A stretch of 64,000 bases of DNA from Jiella pelagia (GCF_026898155.1 NZ_CP114029.1:4134001-4198000), one strand, 5' to 3'; positions 39,497-51,293 are shown, numbered from the stretch's first letter. Numbers and translations are program-made. Notes: a model not told the origin generated them from the sequence alone.

Positions 39497-40140
39497 CGCA
39501 GATCGCCGGACCCTTCGACGCGGCGACAGCCGGATCGGCACTGTCGATCCCGCCCGGCAATGCCCAGATGACCGTCGGCCTTTTCGGCGGCTCGTTCAAC
39601 CCGCCCCATGACGGCCACCGGCTGGTGGCGGAAACCGCGGTGAAGCGCCTCGGGCTGACCCGCATCTGGTGGATCGTGACGCCGGGCAACCCGCTGAAGA
39701 ACCACAACGACCTTGCCACGCTCGACGAACGGATCGCGATGGTCCAAAAATTCGCATCGCCGTCACGGGCCGACGTCACAGCATTCGAGGCGCGCTACAA
39801 GGTCCGCTTTACCGCCGATGCGCTGGCCCTCATTCAGCGCCGTCGGCCGGACATGCGGATCGTCTGGGTTATGGGTGCCGACAGCATGGCGACGTTTCAT
39901 CGCTGGCAGGAATGGCAGAAAATCGCCGAAACCGTGCCGATCGCGGTCGTCGACAGGCCGGGTGAGACCTTCGCCGCGCTGTCGTCGCCATTCGCCCGGC
40001 GCTATGCTGCCGCAAGAGTTCCACAGGACAGCGCAAGCATCCTGCCCTACCGTAAGGCACCGGCCTGGACGTTTCTGTTCGGGCCGCGCAGTGGGACATC
40101 TTCGACCCGCTTGCGCGGAGAGGCACATCTTTCGTCTTGA
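39493..40140 (+). CDS. nadD: Nicotinate-nucleotide adenylyltransferase
   Basis: This enzyme adenylates nicotinate mononucleotide to deamido-NAD in NAD synthesis, 215 aa from TTG 39493. That codon overlaps the proA stop (TTGA). ATG 39568 would give 190 aa. The nucleotide-binding motif [19 protein letters not shown] and [30 protein letters not shown] and SSTRLR signatures are all present. The N-terminal 25 residues before [10 protein letters not shown] are rich in Ala/Pro/Thr, and the start therefore remains uncertain. Confidence 0.92.
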   Translation: MTQIAGPFDAATAGSALSIPPGNAQMTVGLFGGSFNPPHDGHRLVAETAVKRLGLTRIWWIVTPGNPLKNHNDLATLDERIAMVQKFASPSRADVTAFEARYKVRFTADALALIQRRRPDMRIVWVMGADSMATFHRWQEWQKIAETVPIAVVDRPGETFAALSSPFARRYAAARVPQDSASILPYRKAPAWTFLFGPRSGTSSTRLRGEAHLSS

Positions 40141-40319
40141 AACGGATATGGAAGAGTGCCTACATTTAGCTTGCCGACATCGTACGGACGTCGGCAAGTT
40201 GGCCCAGGGAAAGGGAAACAACACTGAGACAAGCGGCTCAAGCGAAGGAGGTCTTCACGACGGCTCCTTCTGAAGCGCCCACGACCGACGTTTCGGCCGG
40301 GGGAAACGCTATCGACCTC

Positions 40320-40640
40320 GTGATGCAGAGTCTTCAGGACTCCAAGGGCGAGGACATCGTCTCCATCGATCTCAACGGCAAGTCGGCTCTCGCCGACTAC
40401 ATGGTGGTTGTCTCCGGACGGTCCAGCCGCCATGTCACGGCCATTGCCGACCATCTTCTCCGACATCTGAAAGAGCATGGTCTCGGCACAGCCAAGGTCG
40501 AAGGACTGCAGAACGGCGACTGGGTGCTGATCGATTCCGGCGACATCATCGTCCATATCTTCCGCCCGGAAATCCGCAGCTTCTACAATATCGAGAAGAT
40601 GTGGACCGTCGGCGACGCCGGAGACGCGACGATCCATTGA
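40320..40640 (+). CDS. rsfS: Ribosome silencing factor RsfS
   Basis: RsfS (YbeB/Iojap family) binds L14 and blocks joining of subunits when nutrients are scarce. The conserved core is EDIVSIDLNGKSALADYMVVVSGRS and KVEGLQNGDWVLIDSGDIIVHIF. GTG 40320 gives 106 aa. The same frame runs further upstream (TTAPSEAPTTDVSAGGNAIDL), and GGAGG sits at about 40246-40250, so a longer product from a non-ATG start is possible. It is typically between nadD and rlmH, as here. Confidence 0.9.
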   Translation: MMQSLQDSKGEDIVSIDLNGKSALADYMVVVSGRSSRHVTAIADHLLRHLKEHGLGTAKVEGLQNGDWVLIDSGDIIVHIFRPEIRSFYNIEKMWTVGDAGDATIH

Positions 40641-40692
40641 TCGGTGCGTCCAACGATCTGATGCGGATCGGCCCGCCCCGGAGGCGTAGCCG

Positions 40693-41175
40693 ATGCGGGT
40701 GACGATTGCCGCCGTCGGAAAGATGAAACGAGGTCCCGAGCAGGACCTCGTCGGGCGCTATCTCGACCGGCTGGCCAAGACTGGCGGGCAGGTCGGGCTC
40801 GATTTTCGCGGCGTGCGGGAAACGGTGGAATCGCGGCATTCGAGCGTCTCCGAACGACGCCGGGAGGAAGCTGTCAGGCTCGCCGACGGCATCGACGTCG
40901 ACGGGGCCCGGATCGTGTTCGACGAGCGGGGCGACACCCTCTCGTCGGAGGAGTTCGCCGCATTTCTCGCGCAGCTTCGGGACATCGGCCGTCGCGAAGC
41001 CTGTTTCGTGCTGGGCGGACCTGACGGCCACGATCCGGACTTCAGCCGCTCAGCGGAAAAGTGCCTCTCCTTCGGCAGGATGACGTTTCCACACCAGATC
41101 GCCCGTATCATGCTGGCCGAACAGCTGTACCGGGCAGTCACGATTTTGTCCGGGCATCCCTACCACCGCGCCTGA
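40693..41175 (+). CDS. rlmH: 23S rRNA (pseudouridine-1915-N3) methyltransferase RlmH
   Basis: An SPOUT-fold methyltransferase, 160 aa, that methylates pseudouridine 1915 of helix 69. It shows FVLGGPDGHDPDF (SAM-binding knot) and SFGRMTFPHQIARIMLAEQLYRA. The start is ATG 40693, with a GGAGG-type site upstream. It follows rsfS by 52 bp. Confidence 0.93.
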   Translation: MRVTIAAVGKMKRGPEQDLVGRYLDRLAKTGGQVGLDFRGVRETVESRHSSVSERRREEAVRLADGIDVDGARIVFDERGDTLSSEEFAAFLAQLRDIGRREACFVLGGPDGHDPDFSRSAEKCLSFGRMTFPHQIARIMLAEQLYRAVTILSGHPYHRA

Positions 41176-41507
41176 GCCCACTCCGTCTTCGCGGTTTGCC
41201 GACCGAGGAGTTCCGATCTCGCGTGTCCTGCCCGCGGTGGACCTGCTGCGGTGGGTTCGAATGCAGCCTCGCTCGCCGGTGTCGCCCTTCGACTACAGGC
41301 CATCTCTCCGAAATCGTGCTATCCATATCCGTGCGGGAGGTCGTCAGCTTTTCCGCATGCGCGTTGAGCCGGGCAACCCGCCCGCGGTGCGACGTCGCCG
41401 CGGCCAGGCCATGGTTGATTGATTGTTAACGGCCTGATTCTATCGTCGCCGGATCGAGCACAGGGCGAAGTGACGTGAGGGCAGGAGCAAAGAGCGGCGG
41501 AGGCATC
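41176..41507. other. Intergenic region upstream of envC
   Basis: About 330 bp between rlmH and envC with no convincing gene or clear hairpin. Promoter elements for envC probably lie here, but none is unambiguous. Confidence 0.4.
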
Positions 41508-43263
41508 GTGGGCCTTCCGATTTGCCGGATCGCTGGCTGCCGTGCCGGATCGCGGGCCGCGGCGATGCTGATCGCCTGCTTGCTGGCGCCAGGAGCGCCT
41601 GCCGCCAGCCCGGCCCTGGACGAGACCACCGTCGCGGCCATCTCTCCCGTTCCCGGATTTCCATCAAGTGCCGGCGGGGCGGGCACGCCCTCGGCAAGTG
41701 CGATAGAGGCGCGGCGCGAAAAGACCGCGGCCGAACTCGCCGCTCTCGCCTCACGGATTGAGCCTCTCCGAAGCCACCGTCCGATCCCTCGACGAAGAGA
41801 TCGTCGCGATCGCCGCGGACCGCGACAAGCTGACGGCGGCCTTGCAGGAGGCCAGCGACGCCCAGCGCGAAATCAGCGGCGCTCTCGAGGCGACGCAAGG
41901 GCGACTGACGGCGCTCGGCGTCAGGGAGGACGGCATCCGCTCCTCGCTCGCCGCCCGCCGCGACGTCCTTGCCGAGGTTCTGGCGGCGCTGGAGCGAATG
42001 GGTGCGAAACCGCCGCCCGCGCTGCTGGTGCGCCCGCGCGACGCGCTCGGCGCGGTGCGCAGCTCCATCCTCCTCGGCGCGGTGGTTCCGACCATGCGCA
42101 AGGAGACCGAGGCGCTGGTCGCCGATCTGGAAAGCCTTTCGGCCGTCAAGACCTCGATCGTCGAGGAGAAGGACCGCTTCGCCGCCCAGATCAAGCAGCA
42201 TCGCGAAGAGGAAGCCCGTCTCGCCCGGCTGTTCGAGGAAAAGCGACGGCTGGAGGCCGACAGCCGCCAGAAGCGCCATGCCGAGGCTACGCGGGCGGCC
42301 GAGCTTGCCGGCAAGGCGGAGGACCTGAAGGATCTGATCGCCTCCCTGCAGGCCGACGTCGACGCCGCGCGGGAACGCGAGATCAGGCAGCGCGAGGCCG
42401 AAGCGAAGCGGCTCGCCGAAGAGCGGCAGCGCGAGGCGGAGGCAAAGCGTGAGGCGACGACCGCACGTGAGAGGCTGGCGCTGGAGCGCCATCGCGAAAG
42501 TGCCGAAAAGTCCGGACGCGTGCTCGCTCCCGGTTCGAAGGGACAGACGGATCAAGCGGCCGGCGAAGCGGCCGAGCCCTCAACGCCAGGCCTCGCGCCG
42601 ACGGATACGGATGTTGCGTCGCAGGAGACGACACCTCCCGGAAAGTCCGCCGTGCCCGATGCGGATGCGGGTGTAGCGGACGAGGGGCAAGCGGGCGACG
42701 GCGCGGGGGCTGACGAGACACGGCTCGCCGCGCTTGAAGAAAATTCGCCGGCAAAGCCCGACTACGACATCGCCGCTTTGAGGAACAACACGGCGTTACT
42801 TCAGCCGGCCGCCGCATTTTCGACACTCAAGGCTCGTTTGTCGAAACCCGTGCTTGGACGACAGATCATCGGATTCGGCGAGAAGGACGACATCGGTCGG
42901 CCATCGACTGGAGTTTCCTTCGGGTCCCGCTCCGGAGACGTCGTCGTCTCCCCGACGGATGGCCGGGTGCTCTATGCCGGTCCGTTTCGATCTTATGGCG
43001 AGCTCTTGATCCTCGACGCGGGGGATGGCTATCATATCGTCTTGGCCGGTATGGACCGCATAGACGTTTCGAGTGGTCAGTTCGTCTCGGCGGGGGAGCC
43101 TGTCGCGCTGATGGGTGCGCGGCGGGTGGCAAGTGTTCAGATGGCGGAATTCGGTGCAGCCGAACCCGCCCTCTACGTCGAATTTCGCAAGGACGGGAAG
43201 CCGGTCGATCCGAGCCCGTGGTGGACGCAAGAACCCTCTGGAAGGACGAGGAATGATTCGTAA
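41508..43263 (+). pseudogene. envC: Murein hydrolase activator EnvC-like protein, frameshifted early
   Basis: A periplasmic coiled-coil protein with a C-terminal M23/LytM-type domain that activates cell-wall amidases at division, about 584 aa when repaired. GTG 41508 lies just after GCGGAGG. The signal-like segment AAAMLIACLLAPGAPAASPA follows. The coiled-coil starts (IEARREKTAAELAALASRIE) and then breaks at 41763, where GAGCTC reads GAGCCTC. Without the base it continues ELSEATVRSLDEEIVAIAADRDKL. The LytM region (GVSFGSRSGDVVVSPTDGRVLYAG, GEPVALMG) is degenerate in the zinc ligands, as in EnvC. It overlaps ctpA by 11 bp. In the present sequence the signal and the LytM domain are separated. 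Confidence 0.82.
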
Positions 43264-44624
43264 GCTTTCGATACTCTTTGCGGGTGCGCTGATGGGAGCC
43301 ACGGCCATGACCGTGGTCAGCCAGAGCCCAGGCGTCGCCAATGCCGCCGGGTCCGACACCTATCGCCAGCTTGCGATCTTCGGGGACGTCTTCGAGCGGG
43401 TTCGCGCCCAATATGTCGACCAGCCGGAAGATCAGAAGCTGGTCGAGACGGCGATCAACGGCATGCTCACCTCGCTCGACCCGCATTCGAGCTACATGAA
43501 CGCCAAGGAAGCCGCCGAGATGCGGACAGAGACCCGCGGCCAGTTCGGCGGTCTCGGCATCGAGGTGACCATGCAGGACGAGCTTGTGAAGGTCGTCTCG
43601 CCCTTCGAGGGCACGCCGGCCGATAAGGCCGGGGTCCTTGCCGGCGACCTGATCGCCGAGATCAACGGCGAGCAGGTGCGCGGGCTGACGCTCGGCGAGG
43701 CCGTCGACAAGATGAAGGGCGACATCGGCACGTCGGTGACGCTGACGATCATCCGCGAGGGTGCCACCAAGCCAGTGCGACTGAGCCTGACCCGCGCCGA
43801 GATCAAGGTGCCCTCCGTGCGCCACTCGGTCGAGGGCGACATCGGCTACATCAAGCTCCTGAAGTTCAACGAGCAGACCACGGTCGGCCTCGAGGACGCC
43901 ATCGACGACATCGAGAAGCAGGTCGGTGCGGACAAGGTGAAGGGCTTCATTCTCGACCTGCGGCGCAATCCCGGCGGTCTCCTCGACGAGGCGGTGTCGG
44001 TCTCCGACGCCTTCCTCGACAATGGCGAGATCGTCTCGACCCGCGGCCGCAATCCGGAAGAGACCCGCCGTTATAACGCCCGGACCGGCGACGACATCGG
44101 CGGCAAGCCCCTGGTCGTCCTCGTCAACGGCGGCTCGGCCTCGGCTTCCGAGATCGTCGCCGGCGCCCTGCAGGACCAGCGCCGGGCGACCGTCGTCGGA
44201 ACGAGGTCCTTCGGCAAGGGCTCGGTGCAGACGATCATCCCGCTCGGCCAGAACGGCGCGCTGCGGCTGACCACGGCGCTGTACTACACGCCGTCGGGCA
44301 GTTCGATCCAGGGTCGCGGCATCAATCCCGACATCGTCGTCGAGCAGCCGCTGCCGCAGGAAATCCGTGAGCAGATGGGCCTCGACGCCGAGGACGAACT
44401 CGCTCGCGGCGAATCCTCGCTCCGCGGTCACATCCAGGGCCAGGAAGAGACCGACGAAGGCTCCGGTCTCGCTCGACTACGTGCCGCCGGAGAAGAAGGA
44501 CGACCTGCAGCTGCAATATGCGGTCGAGCTTCTGAACGGGACCAAGACGAACGCCATGTTCCCGCCGAAGCGCGAGGCGAGCGTTCAGACCGGCAGCGAG
44601 AGCGAGACCAACGCCAAGAACTGA
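43253..44624 (+). CDS. ctpA: Carboxy-terminal processing peptidase CtpA (S41), C-terminal frameshift
   Basis: A periplasmic serine protease of about 456 aa when repaired. It has a signal peptide (MIRKLSILFAGALMGATAMTVV), a PDZ domain (GLGIEVTMQDELVKVVSPFEGTPADKAG) and the peptidase core with the serine-bearing VNGGSASASEIVAGAL and the lysine region RSFGKGSVQTIIPL. The last 60 residues shift at 44460. AAGCTC reads AAGGCTC there, and without that G the text continues DEAPVSLDYVPPEKKDDLQLQYA and ends at 44624 (SETNAKN). A strong terminator follows. It probably degrades or matures cell-envelope proteins, acting near EnvC. Confidence 0.9.
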
Positions 44625-44672
44625 CCTGATCGTCATCGGGCGGCACGAGCCGCCGCCCGAGTATGAGACACG

Positions 44673-44705
44673 AAAAAGCCCGGCCACCAGCGGCCGGGCT
44701 TTTTT
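44673..44705. terminator. Bidirectional-looking Rho-independent terminator after ctpA
   Basis: AAAAAGCCCGGCC (44673-44685), loop ACCAGC, GGCCGGGCTTTTT (44692-44704) with one more T. A long perfect stem with T-tract on one side and A-tract on the other, so it can work on either strand. Confidence 0.92.
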
Positions 44706-44769
44706 GCATGATCGCATCTGCAACGGACCGGCGAGCCTCGCGAAAGCTTGCCTCGCTAATCGTTGTGGC

Positions 44770-45918
44770 ATGTCCATGGAAGGCGAACTCTATCGGCCCT
44801 TGGGGCTCGACCGGCGGCCGCGGCGCAAGACGGTGCGTCTGCCCTCCGCGCGATCGCTCATCATCGTGGCAGGAGCCGTTGCGATCGTCGGGGGCTCCGC
44901 CGCGACGGCGTTTCACGGCCACACTTCGCGGCGCGACATCGACGTGCTGGCGAAGCCGGCTGTCAGCCTGCCTGCTTCTGCAGAGGCAGGTTCCACAAAG
45001 GTTGCGGTCGTCGCCAAGCCTCTGGCGAAACCCTCCGGCCCAACGATCATCAGCCCGAGTTCTGGCGGCGGGCAGGTCACCTTCCGGGTCGAAGAGACGA
45101 CCGACTATCGTCAGGCGCCGTTGATGGCGCACTTGCCCGATCCCGACCTCGTTGAAGACAGCGAGTATGGTCCTCTTCCCGCTCGGGCGGCCGATGGCCG
45201 CCGGCCGTTCGACGTCTATCGCGGCGCATCGAGCGGCAAGCCGGCGACGCGCATCGCCATCGTCGTCGGCGGCATCGGCATCAGCCAGACCAGCAGCATG
45301 GAGGCGGTAGAAAATCTGCCCGCGGGTGTCACGCTCGGCTTCTCTCCGGCGGGCAACAGCCTCGACCGCTGGATGCAGACGGCACGGCGAGGCGGCCACG
45401 AGCTGCTCTTGCAGGCGCCTCTCGAGCCCTTCGGCTATCCGACCGTCAATCCGGGCGAGAACACGCTTACCGTCGCCGGGGCAGCTGGCGGCGAATTCGC
45501 GGCGCTCTACGCCTCGCTCGCCCGGACGACGAATTACGTCGGCGTGATGAACTACATGGGCGCGCGCTTCACCGGCGACGCCGCGGCGATGGACCCGTTC
45601 ATCGCCGAACTCGGGCGCCGCGGCCTGATGTATCTCGACGACGGCTCCTCGGCCCGCTCGCTCGGCAAGGATACCGCGCTTTCCGCCGGCGTGCCGGCAG
45701 CGACGGCGAACGTCCTTCTCGACCAGGATCCGGCTGCCGTCGCCGAGCAGCTCGACATGCTGGAGAAGGTCGCACGGGCGCAAGGTTCGGCGATCGGCGT
45801 TGCCTCGGCCTTTGACCAGTCGATCGCCACGATTGCCGCCTGGATCCCGGCGGCGGAAAAACGCGGCATCGAGATCGTGCCGGTCTCGGCGCTCGCCTAT
45901 GACCCCGAGAGCCGCTGA
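44770..45918 (+). CDS. Divergent polysaccharide deacetylase family protein (YibQ/DUF610)
   Basis: A 382-aa membrane-anchored protein. ATG 44770 (MSMEGELYRPLGLDRR) is chosen, and ATG 44776 is an alternative. The helix SARSLIIVAGAVAIVGGSAAT (about 30-50) anchors it. The periplasmic domain begins ATRIAIVVGGIGISQTSSME. The catalytic Asp pair of true deacetylases is VGG here, as in other rhizobial YibQ-like proteins, so it may lack hydrolytic activity. HELLLQAPLEPFGYP and GVMNYMGARFTGD are family segments. A gene of this type commonly follows ctpA in rhizobia. Confidence 0.82.
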   Translation: MSMEGELYRPLGLDRRPRRKTVRLPSARSLIIVAGAVAIVGGSAATAFHGHTSRRDIDVLAKPAVSLPASAEAGSTKVAVVAKPLAKPSGPTIISPSSGGGQVTFRVEETTDYRQAPLMAHLPDPDLVEDSEYGPLPARAADGRRPFDVYRGASSGKPATRIAIVVGGIGISQTSSMEAVENLPAGVTLGFSPAGNSLDRWMQTARRGGHELLLQAPLEPFGYPTVNPGENTLTVAGAAGGEFAALYASLARTTNYVGVMNYMGARFTGDAAAMDPFIAELGRRGLMYLDDGSSARSLGKDTALSAGVPAATANVLLDQDPAAVAEQLDMLEKVARAQGSAIGVASAFDQSIATIAAWIPAAEKRGIEIVPVSALAYDPESR

Positions 45919-45951
45919 TCTGTCCGGTCTATCGCGATGCGACCGTTTGCC

Positions 45952-47223
<1,272 letters not shown>

Positions 47224-47850
47224 TCAGACGTCGAAGAAGATCGTTTCTTTTTCACCCTGAAGGAAGATGTCGTGGCGATAGGTCGCGATCTCGCCTTCCA
47301 TGGTCTTCGGCGCGATCAACGTCGCGACCCGCGAGCGGTGCTCGATCCGCGACAGGATCGGATCGGCCGCGTTGGCGGCTTCCTCGTCGCCGAAATAGAG
47401 CCGCGTATGCAGGCCGATATTGATGCCGCGCGCGACGATCCACAGCGTCACATGCGGAGCCTGAGGCCGGCCGTCCTTGAACGGCACGTTGCCGGGCTTG
47501 ATCGTCTCGAAGACGAACTCGCCCGTCGCCATGTCGCCGGCCGAACGGCCGAAGCCGGTGAAGTTCGGATCGGCGGTGCCACGGGTTTCCTGCGGCGAGG
47601 GGTAGAGCCCGTTGGCGTCCGCCTGCCAGACCTCGACCATGGCGTCCTTCAGCGCGGTGCCGACGCCGTCGAAGACGCGGCCGACGATGCGGATGCGCTC
47701 GCCCTTCGCCCCGTCGTTCAGCATGGAGGTGCCGAGATCCTGCGGGAAGACCCCCTCGATCCCGGAAAAGTTCGGCGTGCAGCCGATATGGACGTAGGGG
47801 CCCGCGGTCTGGGAGGGGCTCTCCTTCAGGCGGTCGAGTGACTGGACCAT
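47224..47850 (-). CDS. pcaG: Protocatechuate 3,4-dioxygenase alpha subunit
   Basis: The alpha chain of the ferric intradiol dioxygenase that opens protocatechuate to beta-carboxymuconate. ATG 47850 ([24 protein letters not shown]) is chosen and gives 208 aa. GPYVHIGCTPNF, WQADANGLYPSPQET and APHVTLWIVARGINIGL are alpha-subunit segments. Its start overlaps the pcaH stop (TGATG), so equimolar coupling is expected. Confidence 0.93.
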   Translation of the reverse strand: MVQSLDRLKESPSQTAGPYVHIGCTPNFSGIEGVFPQDLGTSMLNDGAKGERIRIVGRVFDGVGTALKDAMVEVWQADANGLYPSPQETRGTADPNFTGFGRSAGDMATGEFVFETIKPGNVPFKDGRPQAPHVTLWIVARGINIGLHTRLYFGDEEAANAADPILSRIEHRSRVATLIAPKTMEGEIATYRHDIFLQGEKETIFFDV

Positions 47851-48572
47851 CAGTTGCCCTCCATCCGGTTCTCGAACAAGGTCGAGCGGCGGCCGCGCAG
47901 GACGATGTCGAACTTGTAGGCCCTGGCGTCCATCGGCACGGTATTGGCCATGTCGAGCGGGGCGATCAGCCGTTCGATCGCCGCCTTGTCGGGAATGGTC
48001 GCGACGATCGGGCAAAGCCAGATCAGCGGGTCGCCCTCGAAATACATCTGGGTGATCAGGCGCTGGGCAAAGCCCTGGCCGAAGATCGAGAAGTGGATGT
48101 GCGCCGGTCGCCAGTCGTTGGGGCCGTTCGGCCAGGGATAGGGGCCGGGCTTGATGGTGCGAAACCGGTACGAGCCATCCGGCCCGGAGATCGTCCGCCC
48201 GCAGCCGCCGAAATTCGGATCGAGCGGCGCGAGATAGGTTTCCTTCTTGTGGCGATATCTTCCGCCGGCATTCGCCTGCCAGACCTCGATCAGCGCGCCC
48301 GGCACCGGGCGGGCGTCCTCGTCGAGGACGCGGCCATGGACGATGATGCGCTGGCCGATCGGCTCGCCATCCTTGGCGAAGTTCAGGATCATGTCGTCGT
48401 CGAGGGGCCCGAGCGTATCGTGACCGAACACCGGGCCGGTCATTTCGGACAGCGTGTTGTCGAGCGCGATCAACGCCTTCTGCGGCGAGCGCGTGACGCT
48501 GGTCTTGTAGGCCGGATCATAGGCGCGCGGATGCCACTGCCTGTCCCGTTGATAGAAGGATCCTCCGCTCAT
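47850..48572 (-). CDS. pcaH: Protocatechuate 3,4-dioxygenase beta subunit
   Basis: The iron-binding catalytic chain, 240 aa. The Fe(III) ligands are expected in [11 protein letters not shown] (Tyr), [14 protein letters not shown] (Tyr) and [11 protein letters not shown] (two His), all present. Other family segments are [10 protein letters not shown] and [15 protein letters not shown]. It acts with PcaG downstream and is preceded by pcaC with a small overlap. Confidence 0.94.
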   Translation of the reverse strand: MSGGSFYQRDRQWHPRAYDPAYKTSVTRSPQKALIALDNTLSEMTGPVFGHDTLGPLDDDMILNFAKDGEPIGQRIIVHGRVLDEDARPVPGALIEVWQANAGGRYRHKKETYLAPLDPNFGGCGRTISGPDGSYRFRTIKPGPYPWPNGPNDWRPAHIHFSIFGQGFAQRLITQMYFEGDPLIWLCPIVATIPDKAAIERLIAPLDMANTVPMDARAYKFDIVLRGRRSTLFENRMEGN

Positions 48573-48976
48573 CGAACGCCTCCCTGGTTTTCCCTGTCCA
48601 TGTCGCCGAAGACCTGCTTGGCGATCTTGATCGCGTGGTTGGCGGCCGGCACGCCGGCATAGACCGCGACATGCATCAGGGCTTCCACGACGTCTTCGCG
48701 GCTGGCGCCGGTATTGACCGTCGCACGGATGTGCATGGCCAGTTCGTCATGCTGGCCGAGACCGGCGAGCAGCGCGATCGTCACGATCGACCGCTCGCGG
48801 CGGGTGAAATGCGGGCGGGACCAGACGGATCCCCAGGCACCTTCGGTGATGAAGGTCTGAAAGTCACGATCGATGGGTGTCGTCGCTGCCTGGGCGCGAT
48901 CGACATGTGCGTCGCCCAGAACGGCGCGGCGGGTCGCCAGGCCGTGGGCGTAGCGATCCTCTGAATGTTGGGACAT
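48569..48976 (-). CDS. pcaC: 4-carboxymuconolactone decarboxylase
   Basis: It decarboxylates 4-carboxymuconolactone to beta-ketoadipate enol-lactone, 135 aa. The start at 48976 ([16 protein letters not shown]) has GAGGAG upstream. The CMD motif is [41 protein letters not shown]. It overlaps the pcaH start by four bases. It is the first gene of the pcaCHG-pobA unit, divergent to pcaQ. pcaD (enol-lactonase) and pcaB (cycloisomerase) are not seen in the window. Confidence 0.93.
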   Translation of the reverse strand: MSQHSEDRYAHGLATRRAVLGDAHVDRAQAATTPIDRDFQTFITEGAWGSVWSRPHFTRRERSIVTIALLAGLGQHDELAMHIRATVNTGASREDVVEALMHVAVYAGVPAANHAIKIAKQVFGDMDRENQGGVR

Positions 48977-49034
48977 GCGTATCCAATCTCCTCGGGCCGG
49001 CAATATGAAAGTGCACAAAAGTCATGTAAAATGA

Positions 49035-49052
49035 ATTAGACGTGGGTTTAAT
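49035..49052. promoter_or_regulatory. LysR-type (PcaQ) binding site candidate
   Basis: ATTAGAC-GTGG-GTTTAAT is an inverted repeat with one mismatch and the T-N11-A form of LysR regulators. It lies between pcaC and pcaQ, the expected place for a PcaQ operator. Confidence 0.55.
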
Positions 49053-49066
49053 ATGACTGATAGGTT

Positions 49067-49989
49067 ATGGAAATCGATCGCCGAATCAAAATTCGCCATC
49101 TCCGTACATTCGTAGAAGTAGCACGTTCGGCGAGCGTCGGCAGGGCGGCGGAACTGATGCATGTTTCCCAGCCGGCGGTTTCGAAAACGCTGGCGGAACT
49201 GGAGTCGGTGCTCGGCGCGCGGCTGATGGAGCGCAATCGCAGCGGCGTGGCGCTGACCCCGGTGGGGCAGATGTTCCACGCCTATGCGAGTTCCAGCCTG
49301 GCAGCGCTGAGACAGGGGATCGAGGGGGTTTCGGAAACGCTTGCGGCCGGCGGCCTGCGGCTTGCGATCGGTGCCCTGCCTTCGGTCGCGGCGCGCATCG
49401 TTCCTGACGCGGCGGTGGAGATGGGGCGCGTTGCGCCGGAAGTTGGACTTGCAATCATAACTGGACCGAATGGTTATCTTCTCTCGGAGCTTGCGAACGG
49501 CGCCGTCGACCTCGTCATCGGCAGGCTGGGAAATCCCGAGGCGATGGAGGGCCACAGCTTCTCGCAGCTTTATTCCGAGCGGATCTCGCTGGTGGTGCGG
49601 CCGGGCCATCCGCTTGTCGGGCGCACCGATGTCGCGGCGATTTCCGACTATCCGATCGTCTTTCCGAACCGCGACGCGGCGATCCGCACGATCGCCGAGC
49701 AGTTCTTCATCGCGCAGGGAATACGCCGGGCGGGCCACCGCATCGAGACCGTGGCCGAGACGTTCGGGCGGGCCTATGTGCGCAAGACAGATGCGGTCTG
49801 GGTCATCTCCTCCGGGGTGGTGGCGCTCGACGTCGCCGAGGGCATGCTGGTCGAGCTGCCGATCCCGCTGCGCGAGACCCTTGGCCCGGTCGGCCTCACC
49901 CTTCGGGGGAGGGCGATCCGTCACCGGCGCTGCGCATGTTCATCGAGGCGGTGCGGCGGACGGTCGGGCGGCTCGAACTCGCCAGCTGA
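49067..49989 (+). CDS. pcaQ: LysR-type regulator PcaQ of protocatechuate genes, C-terminal frameshift
   Basis: A LysR activator of pca genes in response to beta-carboxymuconate-type inducers, about 307 aa when repaired. The N-terminal HTH is RIKIRHLRTFVEVARSASVGRAAELMHVSQPAVSKTLAELE. The effector domain starts near LRLAIGALPSVAARIVPD. The last 30 residues shift in a G-run at about 49907-49911. With six G instead of five the text reads TLRGEGDPSPALRMFIEAVRRTVGRLELAS and ends at 49989. As written, it ends at 50008 in a Cys/Arg-rich tail. Divergent to pcaC with about 90 bp between the starts. Confidence 0.88.
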
Positions 49990-50075
49990 TGCGAAGGCAT
50001 GCTCCTGATGCCGGAGCCGGTCGCTTAACCGCGAATTAACCACGACGGCGGAATGTCGCCGAGGGGAGGCCCTCG

Positions 50076-50742
50076 ATGGCGGCGCGTTCACTCATTCTCG
50101 GGATGTCGATTGTTACACTGCTCGCCGTGGCGGGCTGCGCATCGCGGCCGAAGACGTGCTACGTCACCCTGAGCGCTGCAGGACAGCCCACTGCCGAGGC
50201 CTGCGAGACGGGCCCGGTGCTGATCGTGCGCCCGATCACCGAGACCAACGCCGCCTTCTACGTTCCGCCCTATATCCTCGGCGCCCTGTCCTATGAGGGC
50301 TTCGTCGCGCCGGCCGAGGGCGTCCTGGACGAGATCGCCATGACGGACGAGGAAGCAGCGGGGACGTTCAAAACGAGTGCGGGGGAGACGGATGCGGGCA
50401 CGGTTGAAAAGCCGTCGAATGCCGCGGCCGCGCTGAGGCGCGCGCTGATCGGCGAGGCCTTTCTGATGCCTATGCGGGGTGATCCCGTCATAGCGATGTC
50501 CGATGCGTTCGTCACCCCGATGTCCGATCGCTTCGTCGCGCTGGCGCCGGAGGAAGCTGCGATGCCTCACGCGGCGCCCGCCGTCGCGGTGGATGCCAAC
50601 CCGGAGGCTCGCCCGGCGCCTGCTCATGGACAAACCGTCCAACCGCATCGAACCGGTGCATCCGCGCATCGACGGCGAGGTGCGGTACCGAAGGCCCTAT
50701 GAGGGCATGCCCGGCGACACTATCTCGCCTGACCTTCGATGA
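50076..50742 (+). CDS. Hypothetical lipoprotein, C-terminal frameshift
   Basis: A lipoprotein of unknown function. Signal MAARSLILGMSIVTLLAVAGC ends in the lipobox AGC, with Cys21 as the acylated residue. TKTCYVTLSAAGQ-like and ETNAAFYVPPYILGALSYEGFVAPA segments precede a variable region. At 50604-50610 GAGCTC reads GAGGCTC. Dropping the base at 50607 makes the chain continue DANPELARRLLMDKPSNRIEPVHPRIDG and end at 50742 (GDTISPDLR), about 221 aa. As written, it ends at 50702. The repaired C-terminus overlaps the convergent gene at 50720 by 23 bp. Confidence 0.6.
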
Positions 50743-51136
50743 GTAGCGGTGTGCCGTTGACCAGGATGTGGCCCGGCTGAAGGCTTCGCACGACCTTCGG
50801 CGGCCGTCGTCCCGGCTCGGCATCGACGACGATCTGGCCCGCCCGCACATCGAAGCTATAGTTTACGCCATTGCAGACGACCGGCGTTCCGAACAGGCCT
50901 TCTGAGAAGGAGTCGAGGTTGATCGTCCGGCATTCGCTGATGGCGGTTGAGCGGCGTTCGCCGGTCTCCAGGTCGATGACGATAGCGTTGAGCCGGTAAC
51001 CATTCGATATTTCGGCGAATTCGAAGGCGGTCTCGAAGCGGGGGAGATCACCAGGCGAGGAGGCGGAATTTCCCGCGGGCGGGTCGGAAAAGGGGATTGC
51101 GATGGCTCCGGCGAGAAAGACTGTCTGCAGCAGCAT
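50720..51136 (-). CDS. Small exported hypothetical protein
   Basis: A 138-aa protein with an N-terminal hydrophobic stretch (MLLQTVFLAGAIAIPFSD) that could be a signal peptide or anchor. The mature part, with two Cys (SECRTINLDSFSEGLFGTPVVCNGVNYSF), may form a disulphide-linked beta domain. No family is recognised. It is convergent with the lipoprotein gene. Confidence 0.5.
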   Translation of the reverse strand: MLLQTVFLAGAIAIPFSDPPAGNSASSPGDLPRFETAFEFAEISNGYRLNAIVIDLETGERRSTAISECRTINLDSFSEGLFGTPVVCNGVNYSFDVRAGQIVVDAEPGRRPPKVVRSLQPGHILVNGTPLLIEGQAR

Positions 51137-51293
51137 CGCTGGTTCCTCCCATGCGGTTTGATTTCAACCTGTCCGTCTCGCCCTCCGTTCAGGCCGGATA
51201 CGTCTCAGATGTTTCAATGACGCAGAGCGAGGACACGAAGGTCGATCGATCGCATGCGCTGTCCGGCGGAGCAACGGCGGGCTCTTTCGAAAA

